36,854 nucleotides of DNA from an uncultured Mollicutes bacterium (GTDB lineage Bacteria > Bacillota_I > Bacilli_A > RF39 > UBA660). This document shows, in pieces, positions 15,590 to 22,221 of this stretch. How positions within the stretch are numbered: position 1 is the stretch's first letter; each line of letters begins with the position of its first letter. Position numbers and translations under genes: made by a program. Under the pieces are notes generated by a model. That model worked only from the letters and a program-made list of their open reading frames with translations, did no database searches and was not told the DNA's origin. The stretch is taken from positions 1-36,854 of the forward strand of contig URRF01000008.1 of NCBI GenBank assembly GCA_900550145.1, read 5' to 3'.

Positions 15590-16439
15590 ATAATACCTCT
15601 TTAAATATATTCGAAAACACATCTACAGTATTAATTACCTCATCATAATCATTAAAAATATTGCCAAATTCAATTCTAATCCCATCATAATCACTATTCT
15701 CATCTTTACTTATTCCTCTTGTTATACCTGGATAAATTTCATTCAATCTAGAATTCAATTTCAAAACAAGTTCTAAATTATCACTATAATTAGTGCTTCT
15801 TTTATTTATCATAAATAATATTCTAGCATAGTTCTTATTATCTATTTTAATACTTTTAACATTAGAATCTATACTATCACGACTAATATCAATAAAATAT
15901 TTTAAACTAGGATATTCCTTTTTCTTATCTGCTAATATTTTATTAGTTACTTTCATATAATCACTATCATTTAAACTATCTAAATTTATATCCAAAACTA
16001 TATTACTTATACCCAAATTATTTAATTTCTCACTTAATATATATGAAGTCATCATTACATTAGGCGTAATATCAAATATATTATCTTTACTATTATATTC
16101 TTCATATTGATAAGTATTATAAATATATAATACTGGATCAGTAATAATCTTTTTATTAGGATTACTAACAAATTTGTTTTTTATCTTAACTTCCTTATTT
16201 TCAGGAATATTAAGCATTTCCTTCGGATTAAATTTATCAGTAAAAAAACTAATCACATTATAATAAAAATTACTATCTTTGCTCTTATAAGAATCACTAA
16301 GTAATAACCGAACATATTCCTCATTAGATATTTCTATATTATTACTTAAATATTCTATTGTCATATAACAAATAAAAAACATAAATACTAAAACTAATAA
16401 TGGTTTTAATAAAATATGTTTTCTTCCCTTTAACTTCAT
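15582..16439 (-). CDS. spoIIP: Stage II sporulation protein P with altered metal site
   Basis: SpoIIP is the membrane-anchored peptidoglycan amidase/endopeptidase of septal thinning and engulfment. The 285-residue protein has an N-terminal helix (about 12-30) and the SpoIIP/amidase_3-like domain from residue 100. Family motifs are recognisable, but the key histidines are changed. The usual IYHTHNTE-like motif reads IYNTYQYEEY (Asn108, Tyr110), and the usual HRDS motif reads ISRDS (Ser186). The later glutamate (RIEFG, about Glu257) and YPGITRGI remain. It may be inactive or mechanistically different. The start is ATG at 16439 after GGGTGAT. It follows gpr, as in Bacillus. Confidence 0.85.
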   Translation of the reverse strand: MKLKGRKHILLKPLLVLVFMFFICYMTIEYLSNNIEISNEEYVRLLLSDSYKSKDSNFYYNVISFFTDKFNPKEMLNIPENKEVKIKNKFVSNPNKKIITDPVLYIYNTYQYEEYNSKDNIFDITPNVMMTSYILSEKLNNLGISNIVLDINLDSLNDSDYMKVTNKILADKKKEYPSLKYFIDISRDSIDSNVKSIKIDNKNYARILFMINKRSTNYSDNLELVLKLNSRLNEIYPGITRGISKDENSDYDGIRIEFGNIFNDYDEVINTVDVFSNIFKEVLYE

Positions 16440-16488
16440 AAAATCACCCAATTAAATAATATATAAATCATATTATAAAAATTGTCGA

Positions 16489-17472
16489 TTATAGATTAAA
16501 ATCATGTAAAACTTCATTTATACCTATACTTATTAAATCACTTAATTTATCTATTATAAAATCTATTTCCTTAGGTGTTACCATTAAATTATAATTCGTT
16601 TTCAAAAGAACTTCGTATATTAAAGCTTTTCTATCTTCATAAGAAAGAGTTCCTATTAATCCAGATAATTTCTCTTTCTCATCTTTATTTAATGGAGTAT
16701 AATTATCAACTTTTATACTAGATAATGGTGTCATTTTAAATACTGGATTATTTATACTTTTAGTAGTTATTGCAAAATGCTTATATACCTCTTCTATCGT
16801 ATCATTTACTATTGTAACTGCATCACAAACAGTAGGTATACCTATAGCTATAACAGGAATAGATATTGTATCTTTACTCAATTCTTCTCTCTTATTACCT
16901 ACACCACTGCCAGGATGTATACCAGTATCAGTAAGTTGTATTGTCTTATTTATCCTTGATATAGAACTACTAGCAAGAGAATCAATAGCAATAATAAAAT
17001 CCGGTTTTATTACATCTATTATTCCCTTTATTATATCCTTAGTTTCTATACCAGTTTCCCCCTTTACACCTGGTTTTATTGCACTTACAGTTCTCATATT
17101 ATTATATCCAAGTTCCTCTAAATGCCTTGTTACTATTATATTATCTATCACCAAAGGGCCCAAACTATCGGCAGTACTTTTTGCATTACCAAGACCAATA
17201 ACTAAAACACTACTATCCTTCATTATATTATTGATTTTAAACAAATACTCAAGCGACTTTCTTAACTCAATCTTAAGATTTTCTTTATCACTATTTATAT
17301 CATTAAACTCAATAGTAATATATTTTCCCTTCTTTTTTTTAGTAATATCCTCATCAATTACATCTACAGTTGTAATCGTTAAATTATTTTTATTTCTAAC
17401 ATCACTTACTATACCATCAGTATCAATAGACAATGCCTCAATTAATAAATCACTTCTAATATCATATTGCAT
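16489..17472 (-). CDS. gpr: Spore germination protease Gpr
   Basis: Gpr degrades small acid-soluble spore proteins at germination. The 327-residue zymogen has an N-terminal segment (IRSDLLIEA) like the family's autoprocessed propeptide. The core motifs VLVIGLGN, FIIAIDSLAS and HPGSGVGNKREEL follow, then IPVIAIGIPTVCDA. Length is slightly short compared with about 370 in B. subtilis. It heads the gpr-spoIIP unit. A GGTGAT ribosome site precedes the ATG. I could not confidently place a sigma-F/G promoter. It is the strongest evidence here that the organism forms endospores. Confidence 0.93.
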   Translation of the reverse strand: MQYDIRSDLLIEALSIDTDGIVSDVRNKNNLTITTVDVIDEDITKKKKGKYITIEFNDINSDKENLKIELRKSLEYLFKINNIMKDSSVLVIGLGNAKSTADSLGPLVIDNIIVTRHLEELGYNNMRTVSAIKPGVKGETGIETKDIIKGIIDVIKPDFIIAIDSLASSSISRINKTIQLTDTGIHPGSGVGNKREELSKDTISIPVIAIGIPTVCDAVTIVNDTIEEVYKHFAITTKSINNPVFKMTPLSSIKVDNYTPLNKDEKEKLSGLIGTLSYEDRKALIYEVLLKTNYNLMVTPKEIDFIIDKLSDLISIGINEVLHDFNL

Positions 17473-17531
17473 AATATCACCAATATTAGTATTAACAATA
17501 TATTTATATATATAACTTATTTCATATTCAT

Positions 17532-17622
17532 TTACACATCTAAAGAAAGTATATACGAATAAGTACTACTACCATTACCACTTTCTATTATGACATTAGT
17601 TTTTAGATAGATTGAAGGTATA
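17532..17622 (-). pseudogene. C-terminal scrap of a surface protein gene
   Basis: The minus strand encodes PSIYLKTNVIIESGNGSS, then a short tail and a TAA at 17532. This matches the C-terminus of the broken surface gene at 31738 (PSIYLKNNVIIESGTGTS). A stretch of about 41 bases differs at only three positions. Homology ends abruptly near 17622, where the GC-rich block begins. The rest of the gene is not visible on the far side of the island. This is the amputated 3' end of a paralog, cut at an insertion or deletion junction. Confidence 0.8.
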
Positions 17623-17629
17623 ACAAAAT

Positions 17630-17780
17630 GAGAGAGAGCAGAAAAGTTGTGACTGCCATACCCATAACCATACACACGCCAAACAAGGTTGGCACGCGAC
17701 CGATCGACACTAGGGGGCCTGCTCTCTTCAGTTAGAAGAGAACACTACCCCATAAACACGGTGAAATAAGGGCTTGCGAA
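17630..17780. other. GC-rich structured block at island edge
   Basis: About 150 bases here are far richer in GC than anything nearby and have no convincing ORF. There are several inverted repeats. AGAGAGCAG (17633) pairs with CTGCTCTCT (17719-17727). TCTCTTC/GAAGAGA makes a hairpin at 17723-17741. GCCAA/TTGGC lies around 17678-17693, and a CGATCG palindrome at 17701. Base composition and dyads suggest a transferred non-coding element such as a mobile-element end, an oriT-like site or a structured RNA. Together with the flanking pseudogene scrap and repeats it fills the gap between gpr and the next gene. Confidence 0.5.
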
Positions 17781-17839
17781 GTATCTAAAACTCATTTTTT
17801 ATATTTTTAGTATCTAAATCGTATCTAATTTGTATCTAA
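17781..17839 (+). repeat. GTATCTAA repeats, three phased at 11 bp
   Basis: GTATCTAA occurs at 17781, 17810, 17821 and 17832. The last three are exactly 11 bp apart, one helical turn. Similar repeats at 19906 and 19917 lie on the far side of the two island genes. They are best read as arm-type integrase sites or another phased protein-binding array. Confidence 0.65.
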
Positions 17840-17870
17840 ATAAATGGAAATAGTTTGTTTATTAAAAATG

Positions 17871-17879
17871 TGATATAAT
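17871..17879 (+). promoter_or_regulatory. Extended -10 promoter of the DHH-like gene
   Basis: TGATATAAT lies 19 bases before the ATG, with AGAGGTGA as ribosome site between. No good -35 is present; the repeat array ends about 30 bases upstream and could bind a regulator. Confidence 0.55.
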
Positions 17880-17897
17880 TTAATTAGAGGTGATTAG

Positions 17898-18923
17898 ATG
17901 GATTCGAATGAAATATTACAAAAATATCCATGGATATGTAAAGAAAATCAAAAATTGATTATTAGTCCAGATAGCGATGGTTTTTTAAGTGCTTTATTAT
18001 ATATTAATTACTTTGGTGGTGAAGTAGTTGGATATTATGATGGTAAGGTAATGTTGTGCCCTGAAAACATAGATCCAAAAGACTGTTTATTTCTAGATAT
18101 GGATGTTTATTGTAATAAAATTAAAAGTGTTGGGCATCATATGGTATGCTTTAATAAAAACAATCACCCATCAAACTGGAGTAATTATGATAATTGCATT
18201 CAAATTAATAATTTAAGGGGATTTGATAAAACTCATGATTTTCAAAGAAAATATCCATTTGCTACAATACATTTTCTTTTAGTTTTATTAAGTAAAGTTA
18301 AAGATATAAAACTTAGTGATGATGCAGTTGTTCCTTTATTATTTAGTGACGGTGTTTGGAACGTTTTATTTGGATATACAGAAAACTGTTTAGATTGGTT
18401 TGAATGGTTACATATAAAAGATAATGATTCAATTCTTCATGACATTTTCTGTGGTGATAATTCTTTTTATACTGTAATGGAAGAAATAAATTCCTTTTTA
18501 CGAGAAAGGGATAAATTAAATTCAAATGAAACATATAATTTTGTTACATTAGAAACAACAGAAAAACATCGTTCAAGAACTGGTGACAAATTAATGATTT
18601 CAAATTCAAAAGGACAACCAATTAATATAAAACTTAATGATAATAATCTATTTGATATTACAGATAAAGAACAAGAAAGGGTAAAACAGTTTATCAATTT
18701 ATTAGCTTCATTAATGGGTTGGGAATCAAAGTTAGAAAAATGGAATTTTAATAACTTTAAATTAAGAAAATTCTCTAAAGGAATTTTAGATGGTAAAGGA
18801 GAACACAAAGCATTTAACCAACAAAATTATACAGAAATGGTAGAAGGAAAATGTTTTTCAATGGCAATTACCTCAGGTCAAGCAATTGAATATACAATTG
18901 ATGAAGAAGGATTTTTCAATTAA
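17898..18923 (+). CDS. DHH-phosphoesterase-like protein of the island
   Basis: This 341-residue soluble protein has an N-terminal third that looks like a divergent DHH domain. SPDSDGFLSALL gives an Asp25-x-Asp27-Gly metal motif, FLDMDVY gives Asp67/Asp69, and SVGHHMVCF (His80-His81) sits where DHH is expected. That would predict a metal-dependent phosphoesterase or nuclease, although the first residue of the DHH triplet is Gly. The C-terminal part (about 110-341) is not recognised and has no clear DHHA1 domain. The gene is convergent with a DNA methyltransferase inside a repeat-flanked island, so a restriction or defence role is plausible but unproven. Its Trp- and acid-rich composition differs from neighbours. 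Confidence 0.6.
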   Translation: MDSNEILQKYPWICKENQKLIISPDSDGFLSALLYINYFGGEVVGYYDGKVMLCPENIDPKDCLFLDMDVYCNKIKSVGHHMVCFNKNNHPSNWSNYDNCIQINNLRGFDKTHDFQRKYPFATIHFLLVLLSKVKDIKLSDDAVVPLLFSDGVWNVLFGYTENCLDWFEWLHIKDNDSILHDIFCGDNSFYTVMEEINSFLRERDKLNSNETYNFVTLETTEKHRSRTGDKLMISNSKGQPINIKLNDNNLFDITDKEQERVKQFINLLASLMGWESKLEKWNFNNFKLRKFSKGILDGKGEHKAFNQQNYTEMVEGKCFSMAITSGQAIEYTIDEEGFFN

Positions 18924-18953
18924 AAAGAATAGCTCTATTACGCTACTCTTTTT
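18922..18953. terminator. Bidirectional terminator between the island genes
   Basis: AAAAAGAATAGC pairs with GCTACTCTTTTT with one mismatch. T-runs lie on both strands, between the convergent genes and overlapping the methyltransferase end. Confidence 0.7.
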
Positions 18954-19779
18954 CTTTTTTATTGTTATAAAATAATGTATCTTTTTTTAATCTCTCATAT
19001 GCTAAATCACAATACTCTTGAGATATATCAAATCCAATAAAATTTCTATTTAATCTGACTGAGGCAACTGCAGTTGAGCCACATCCCATAAATGGATCTA
19101 ATACAATTCCATTTTCTGGACAAAAGCAGGTAATTATATCTGTTGGAATTTGATCTGGAAATACTGCAGGATGTTTTCTTTTTAATGGATTTTTATCTCC
19201 TGCCATCATATAATCCCAAACAGTTCCTCTACATTTCATTGTATTTATTTGTCTAGAAACAGTTGCTGTTGTTTTTCCGTCAGTCCTTCTATTCCCGCTT
19301 CCTGTCATGGTTTTGCCACCATGCTTTGAAGGAATTTTTAATGGTTCTTTATTAAAATATGATGGCTTTTTACCCTTCAAAAATAGAGGAATATATTCAT
19401 GGTCAACTCTAAATCTATATTTCCACCATGCTCCTTCTGTACCATTTTTATGATAAATAATATTTTCAAATAATTTAAATCCTATATTATCACACCAATC
19501 AACTATCATTCTAAACGATGTTAGCGATTTACCAAAATCCTTTGTTTGGTCCTGGATAACAACAGCGCAGATTCCACCTTCTTTTAGAATACGATATATC
19601 TCTTTCCCTGTTTCATGAAGGTCAAGGGAAAATCCATTATAATTACGAATACCATCATATGGCGGTGATGTAACAACTAAATCTACACTATTTGATTTAA
19701 TTTTTTTCATGCCCTCTACACAATCTTCACAAAATATATTATTTATTTTATATGTTTTATTATTGAATATATTTTCCAT
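18943..19779 (-). CDS. Site-specific DNA methyltransferase (TSPPY type)
   Basis: This enzyme methylates an exocyclic amino group in DNA, N4-cytosine or N6-adenine. The 278 residues have catalytic motif IV VVTSPPYDG near residue 40 and the SAM-binding motif I DPFMGCGSTA near residue 238. Because IV precedes I, the protein is beta-class, with the target-recognition region in between (about 115-205). TSPPY is more usual in N4-cytosine enzymes, but N6-adenine is not excluded. The start is ATG at 19779 after GAGGTATT; an ATG at 19794 lies in the ribosome site. There is no recognisable restriction enzyme except possibly the convergent DHH-like gene. Confidence 0.9.
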   Translation of the reverse strand: MENIFNNKTYKINNIFCEDCVEGMKKIKSNSVDLVVTSPPYDGIRNYNGFSLDLHETGKEIYRILKEGGICAVVIQDQTKDFGKSLTSFRMIVDWCDNIGFKLFENIIYHKNGTEGAWWKYRFRVDHEYIPLFLKGKKPSYFNKEPLKIPSKHGGKTMTGSGNRRTDGKTTATVSRQINTMKCRGTVWDYMMAGDKNPLKRKHPAVFPDQIPTDIITCFCPENGIVLDPFMGCGSTAVASVRLNRNFIGFDISQEYCDLAYERLKKDTLFYNNKKEKE

Positions 19780-19799
19780 ATAAATACCTCGCATAGTAA

Positions 19800-19808
19800 A
19801 TTATACCA
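19800..19808 (-). promoter_or_regulatory. Extended -10 promoter of the methyltransferase
   Basis: The minus strand reads TGGTATAAT about 20 bases before the ATG, without a good -35. Confidence 0.6.
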
Positions 19809-19905
19809 CAGTTTTTTTGATAATCCTAAGAAAACAAGAAAAAATATTTATCCCTTTATTAGTTAATTAAAAATAGTAATTAATTACGGATTAATCGAAG
19901 AAATC

Positions 19906-19924
19906 GCATCTAATTCGTATCTAA
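19906..19924 (+). repeat. Two GTATCTAA-type repeats phased at 11 bp
   Basis: GCATCTAA (19906) and GTATCTAA (19917) are 11 bp apart. TCGTATCTAAT is shared exactly with 17819-17829. They mark the right side of the island. Confidence 0.6.
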
Positions 19925-19946
19925 TACCGAAAAATGGTAATTCTTT

Positions 19947-19989
19947 AAGGCATTAAAAAAGCCCACAATGCCTTATAATTACTGGCTTT
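19947..19989. other. Predicted compact pseudoknot
   Basis: AAGGCATT (19947-19954) pairs with AATGCCTT (19967-19974). AAAGCC (19958-19963), in its loop, pairs with GGCTTT (19984-19989). The helices interleave with 3-, 3- and 9-base connectors, a classic H-type pseudoknot geometry. It lies between the repeats and the terminator, upstream of the methyltransferase on the minus strand. It could be a structured leader, a mobile-element end, or coincidence of two hairpins. Confidence 0.4.
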
Positions 19990-19991
19990 CA

Positions 19992-20020
19992 ATAAAAAAT
20001 GTTCCCTCTTTCGAGGGAAC
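19992..20020 (-). terminator. Strong terminator after the ruv-que-tgt operon
   Basis: On the minus strand GTTCCCTC and GAGGGAAC enclose a GAAA tetraloop, followed by ATTTTTTATT. It lies 46 bases after the last gene. Confidence 0.85.
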
Positions 20021-20066
20021 TTCAGGGGGACAGATACCAAGTATAGTTGTTTCTATGCATCCATAT

Positions 20067-20408
20067 TTAATCAAGTTTATTAGTTTCATCAAATACTGCT
20101 TTTAACTTAATGTCTTTGGTAACTTTAGTTTTAAAATCAAATGGTTTATCAGCTAATACATCTTTTCCATCTTTAGCTTCAATTATCTCATACCAATTAA
20201 TAAATGATTCTCCTAAAACATCTTTACCTTTTATATCTTCTTCATTTATCATTTTATTATATTTAACCTGTACTGTTCCAACATTCGCACCATTATCTAA
20301 ATAAAATCTAACTTCAAATCTTCGGTTAAAAAACAAAGATAAAAATATAACTACTAATAATAAGATAACACCAATTATTACAGCAATTATTCTAATTTTC
20401 TTATTCAT
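20067..20408 (-). CDS. Membrane-anchored protein with one InlB_B-like repeat
   Basis: The 113-residue protein has an N-terminal helix (about residues 7-27) and then one domain of about 75 residues. Its pattern (VRFYLDNGANVGTVQVKYN, INWYE, FDFKTKVTKDIKLKAVF) is that of the internalin B/Listeria-Bacteroides beta-grasp repeat. Such repeats usually occur in tandem in long surface proteins, so a single copy on a short anchor is unusual. It lies 19 bases after the transglutaminase-like gene and ends the operon. Function is unknown; exposure outside the membrane is inferred. Confidence 0.7.
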   Translation of the reverse strand: MNKKIRIIAVIIGVILLLVVIFLSLFFNRRFEVRFYLDNGANVGTVQVKYNKMINEEDIKGKDVLGESFINWYEIIEAKDGKDVLADKPFDFKTKVTKDIKLKAVFDETNKLD

Positions 20409-20427
20409 ATTTGCCTATCTATAAGTA

Positions 20428-20904
20428 TTACTTACCCTTTATCACATTATATTTTTCATTATATATTTGTTTTCTATTTCTATATAATGAATTAGTCATT
20501 GGATCATATTCTTTTAATTTAACATAACCAAGAACATTTGCATATTCTTTATCTATCTTTAAAAGAAGAGTTGTATCATAAATATAATTACCACATTCCA
20601 TCCATGCATGTCCATTTTGTCCATTATAACTTGGTTTAAAATAACCAATTGCTATTTTTGAAGAGTCATAAGCATAACTTAATAATTTTGCAAATTCACT
20701 ACAATTACCTAAATTATACCCTTCTTTAAATAAATTTATAACATCATCAAATATAACAACATAACTTAAACTTTTTAATTTTTCAAATTCGTCATTACCA
20801 AAATTAAAAACTAAACCATTATTTAATCCATACTCTATTTGTTCTTTTAATTCAGGATGACTTTCAATATAAAATTTACTATATTCACTTGCTTTTTCTA
20901 ACAT
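20428..20904 (-). CDS. Transglutaminase-like cysteine protein
   Basis: This is a small soluble protein of 158 residues. A likely Cys-His-Asp triad is visible: GNCSEF (Cys68), NGHAWME (His99) and YIYDTT (Asp110). This order and the HAW motif are typical of the transglutaminase/papain-like fold, which in bacteria includes peptidases and peptide-modifying enzymes. There is no signal peptide. The start is ATG at 20904 after AAAGGTGA; a GTG nine bases upstream lies in that site. It overlaps the zinc-ribbon gene by 20 bases, so it is translated together with it. The substrate is unknown. Confidence 0.7.
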   Translation of the reverse strand: MLEKASEYSKFYIESHPELKEQIEYGLNNGLVFNFGNDEFEKLKSLSYVVIFDDVINLFKEGYNLGNCSEFAKLLSYAYDSSKIAIGYFKPSYNGQNGHAWMECGNYIYDTTLLLKIDKEYANVLGYVKLKEYDPMTNSLYRNRKQIYNEKYNVIKGK

Positions 20905-21115
20905 TATATTCACCTTTTATATATGGTTCAATCTCTTTATCAGTATTTAAATTAATAATAAGATAACAAGTAATAAAACCAACAATTACCATTAAAATCA
21001 TAAATACAATTATCCCTTTTTTTGATACTTGTTTCTCTTTAATCAACCTTTTTCCACAATTAATACAAAAATCTTTCTTTTCAATCATCTCTTGATTACA
21101 ATTTGGACATTTCAT
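20885..21115 (-). CDS. Zinc-ribbon membrane protein
   Basis: This 76-residue protein has an N-terminal zinc ribbon, CPNC and CINCG (Cys3, Cys6, Cys17, Cys20), followed by a basic linker and one transmembrane helix (about 33-55). Short zinc-ribbon/membrane proteins of this kind are common in Firmicutes, often without known function. It overlaps the tgt stop as ATGA and overlaps the following transglutaminase-like gene by 20 bases, so expression is tightly coupled. Confidence 0.8.
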   Translation of the reverse strand: MKCPNCNQEMIEKKDFCINCGKRLIKEKQVSKKGIIVFMILMVIVGFITCYLIINLNTDKEIEPYIKGEYNVRKSK

Positions 21116-22221
21116 TGTTTTTTTCCATAATTATTAATAAATTCATCTCTAAATTCTAATAACGTTCCTTTCTTTATCTCTTCTCTAATGTCTTCTGTCA
21201 ATTTAATTAAAAATCTTATATTATGAATAGAAAGTAATGTACCTGCTAACATTTCATCACACATAAGTAAATGTCTTATATATGCTTTAGTATAATGTTT
21301 ACATGTATAGCAATCACATTTATCTTCTAAATGAGTAAAATCTTCTTTATATTTTGCATTCTTCAAATTAATTTTACCATATCTTGTAAACGCATTGCCA
21401 TGTCTTGCAATTCTTGTTGGTAAAACACAATCAAACATATCAATCCCTCTAATAACGCCTTCTATAATATCAATAGGATCTCCAACACCCATTAAATATC
21501 TTGGTTTATCTTTTGGTAAATGTTTAGTAGAATCACTTATCATTTTATACATTACATCTTTTCCTTCACCTACAGATGTACCTCCTACCGTATATCCAGG
21601 AAAATCCATTTTAATAAGTTCTTTTGCACTATATTCTCTTAAATCAGAAAACTCACCACCTTGTACAACTCCAAATAATAATTGATCAGTTGTATGTACA
21701 TCCTTACCTCTTTTAGCCCATCTCAAAGTTCTTTCTACACTATTTTTCATATATTCACGGCTTACAGGATATGGGGGACATTCATCAAAACTTATTATTA
21801 TATCTGCTCCTAGTTTTTCTTGTATTTGAATTGATTTTTCTGGAGAAAGAAACAATTTTTTTCCATCTATTGTACTTTTAAAATAAACGCCCTCTTCTTT
21901 TATATCTTTTGGCTTAGCAAGTGAAAAAACTTGAAAACCACCACTATCAGTAAGCATAGGACCATCATAATTCATAAATTTATGAAGTCCACCGGCTTTA
22001 TAAACAATATCTTCACCTGGTCTTTCCCATAAATGATATGTATTAGCAAGTATTATAGCACTACCACATTCTTTAACCATTTCTGGTGTCATTCCTTTAA
22101 CCGTTGCTTGTGTCCCAACAGGCATAAACATAGGTGTCTCATATGTATTACCCCTAAGTGAAATAAAACCATATCTTGCCAAAGTATTTTTATCTTCCTT
22201 TATTACTTCAAATATTTTCAT
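21112..22221 (-). CDS. tgt: tRNA-guanine transglycosylase
   Basis: Tgt exchanges guanine-34 of GUN tRNAs for a queuosine precursor (preQ1 in bacteria, or queuine in some). The 369-residue protein shows the catalytic Asp region LTDSGGFQVFSL, the second Asp motif MFDCVLPTRIARHG, and the zinc site CDCYTCKHYT with a later His. Length is normal. It follows queA with an ATGA overlap. No queC/D/E/F genes are in the window, so whether the cell makes or salvages the base cannot be said. Confidence 0.96.
   Translation of the reverse strand: MKIFEVIKEDKNTLARYGFISLRGNTYETPMFMPVGTQATVKGMTPEMVKECGSAIILANTYHLWERPGEDIVYKAGGLHKFMNYDGPMLTDSGGFQVFSLAKPKDIKEEGVYFKSTIDGKKLFLSPEKSIQIQEKLGADIIISFDECPPYPVSREYMKNSVERTLRWAKRGKDVHTTDQLLFGVVQGGEFSDLREYSAKELIKMDFPGYTVGGTSVGEGKDVMYKMISDSTKHLPKDKPRYLMGVGDPIDIIEGVIRGIDMFDCVLPTRIARHGNAFTRYGKINLKNAKYKEDFTHLEDKCDCYTCKHYTKAYIRHLLMCDEMLAGTLLSIHNIRFLIKLTEDIREEIKKGTLLEFRDEFINNYGKKQ

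Noticed and set aside
19947..19989. preQ1 riboswitch linked to tgt/queA
   Set aside because: The fold is an H-type pseudoknot, but the sequence lacks the conserved preQ1-I core, and it lies downstream of the que operon.
7265..20031. AGGGGG tracts at 7.27, 17.71 and 20.02 kb as a shared element end
   Set aside because: Flanking bases do not align, and GGGGG/CCCCC also occurs inside fmt, tgt and the rluD ribosome site.
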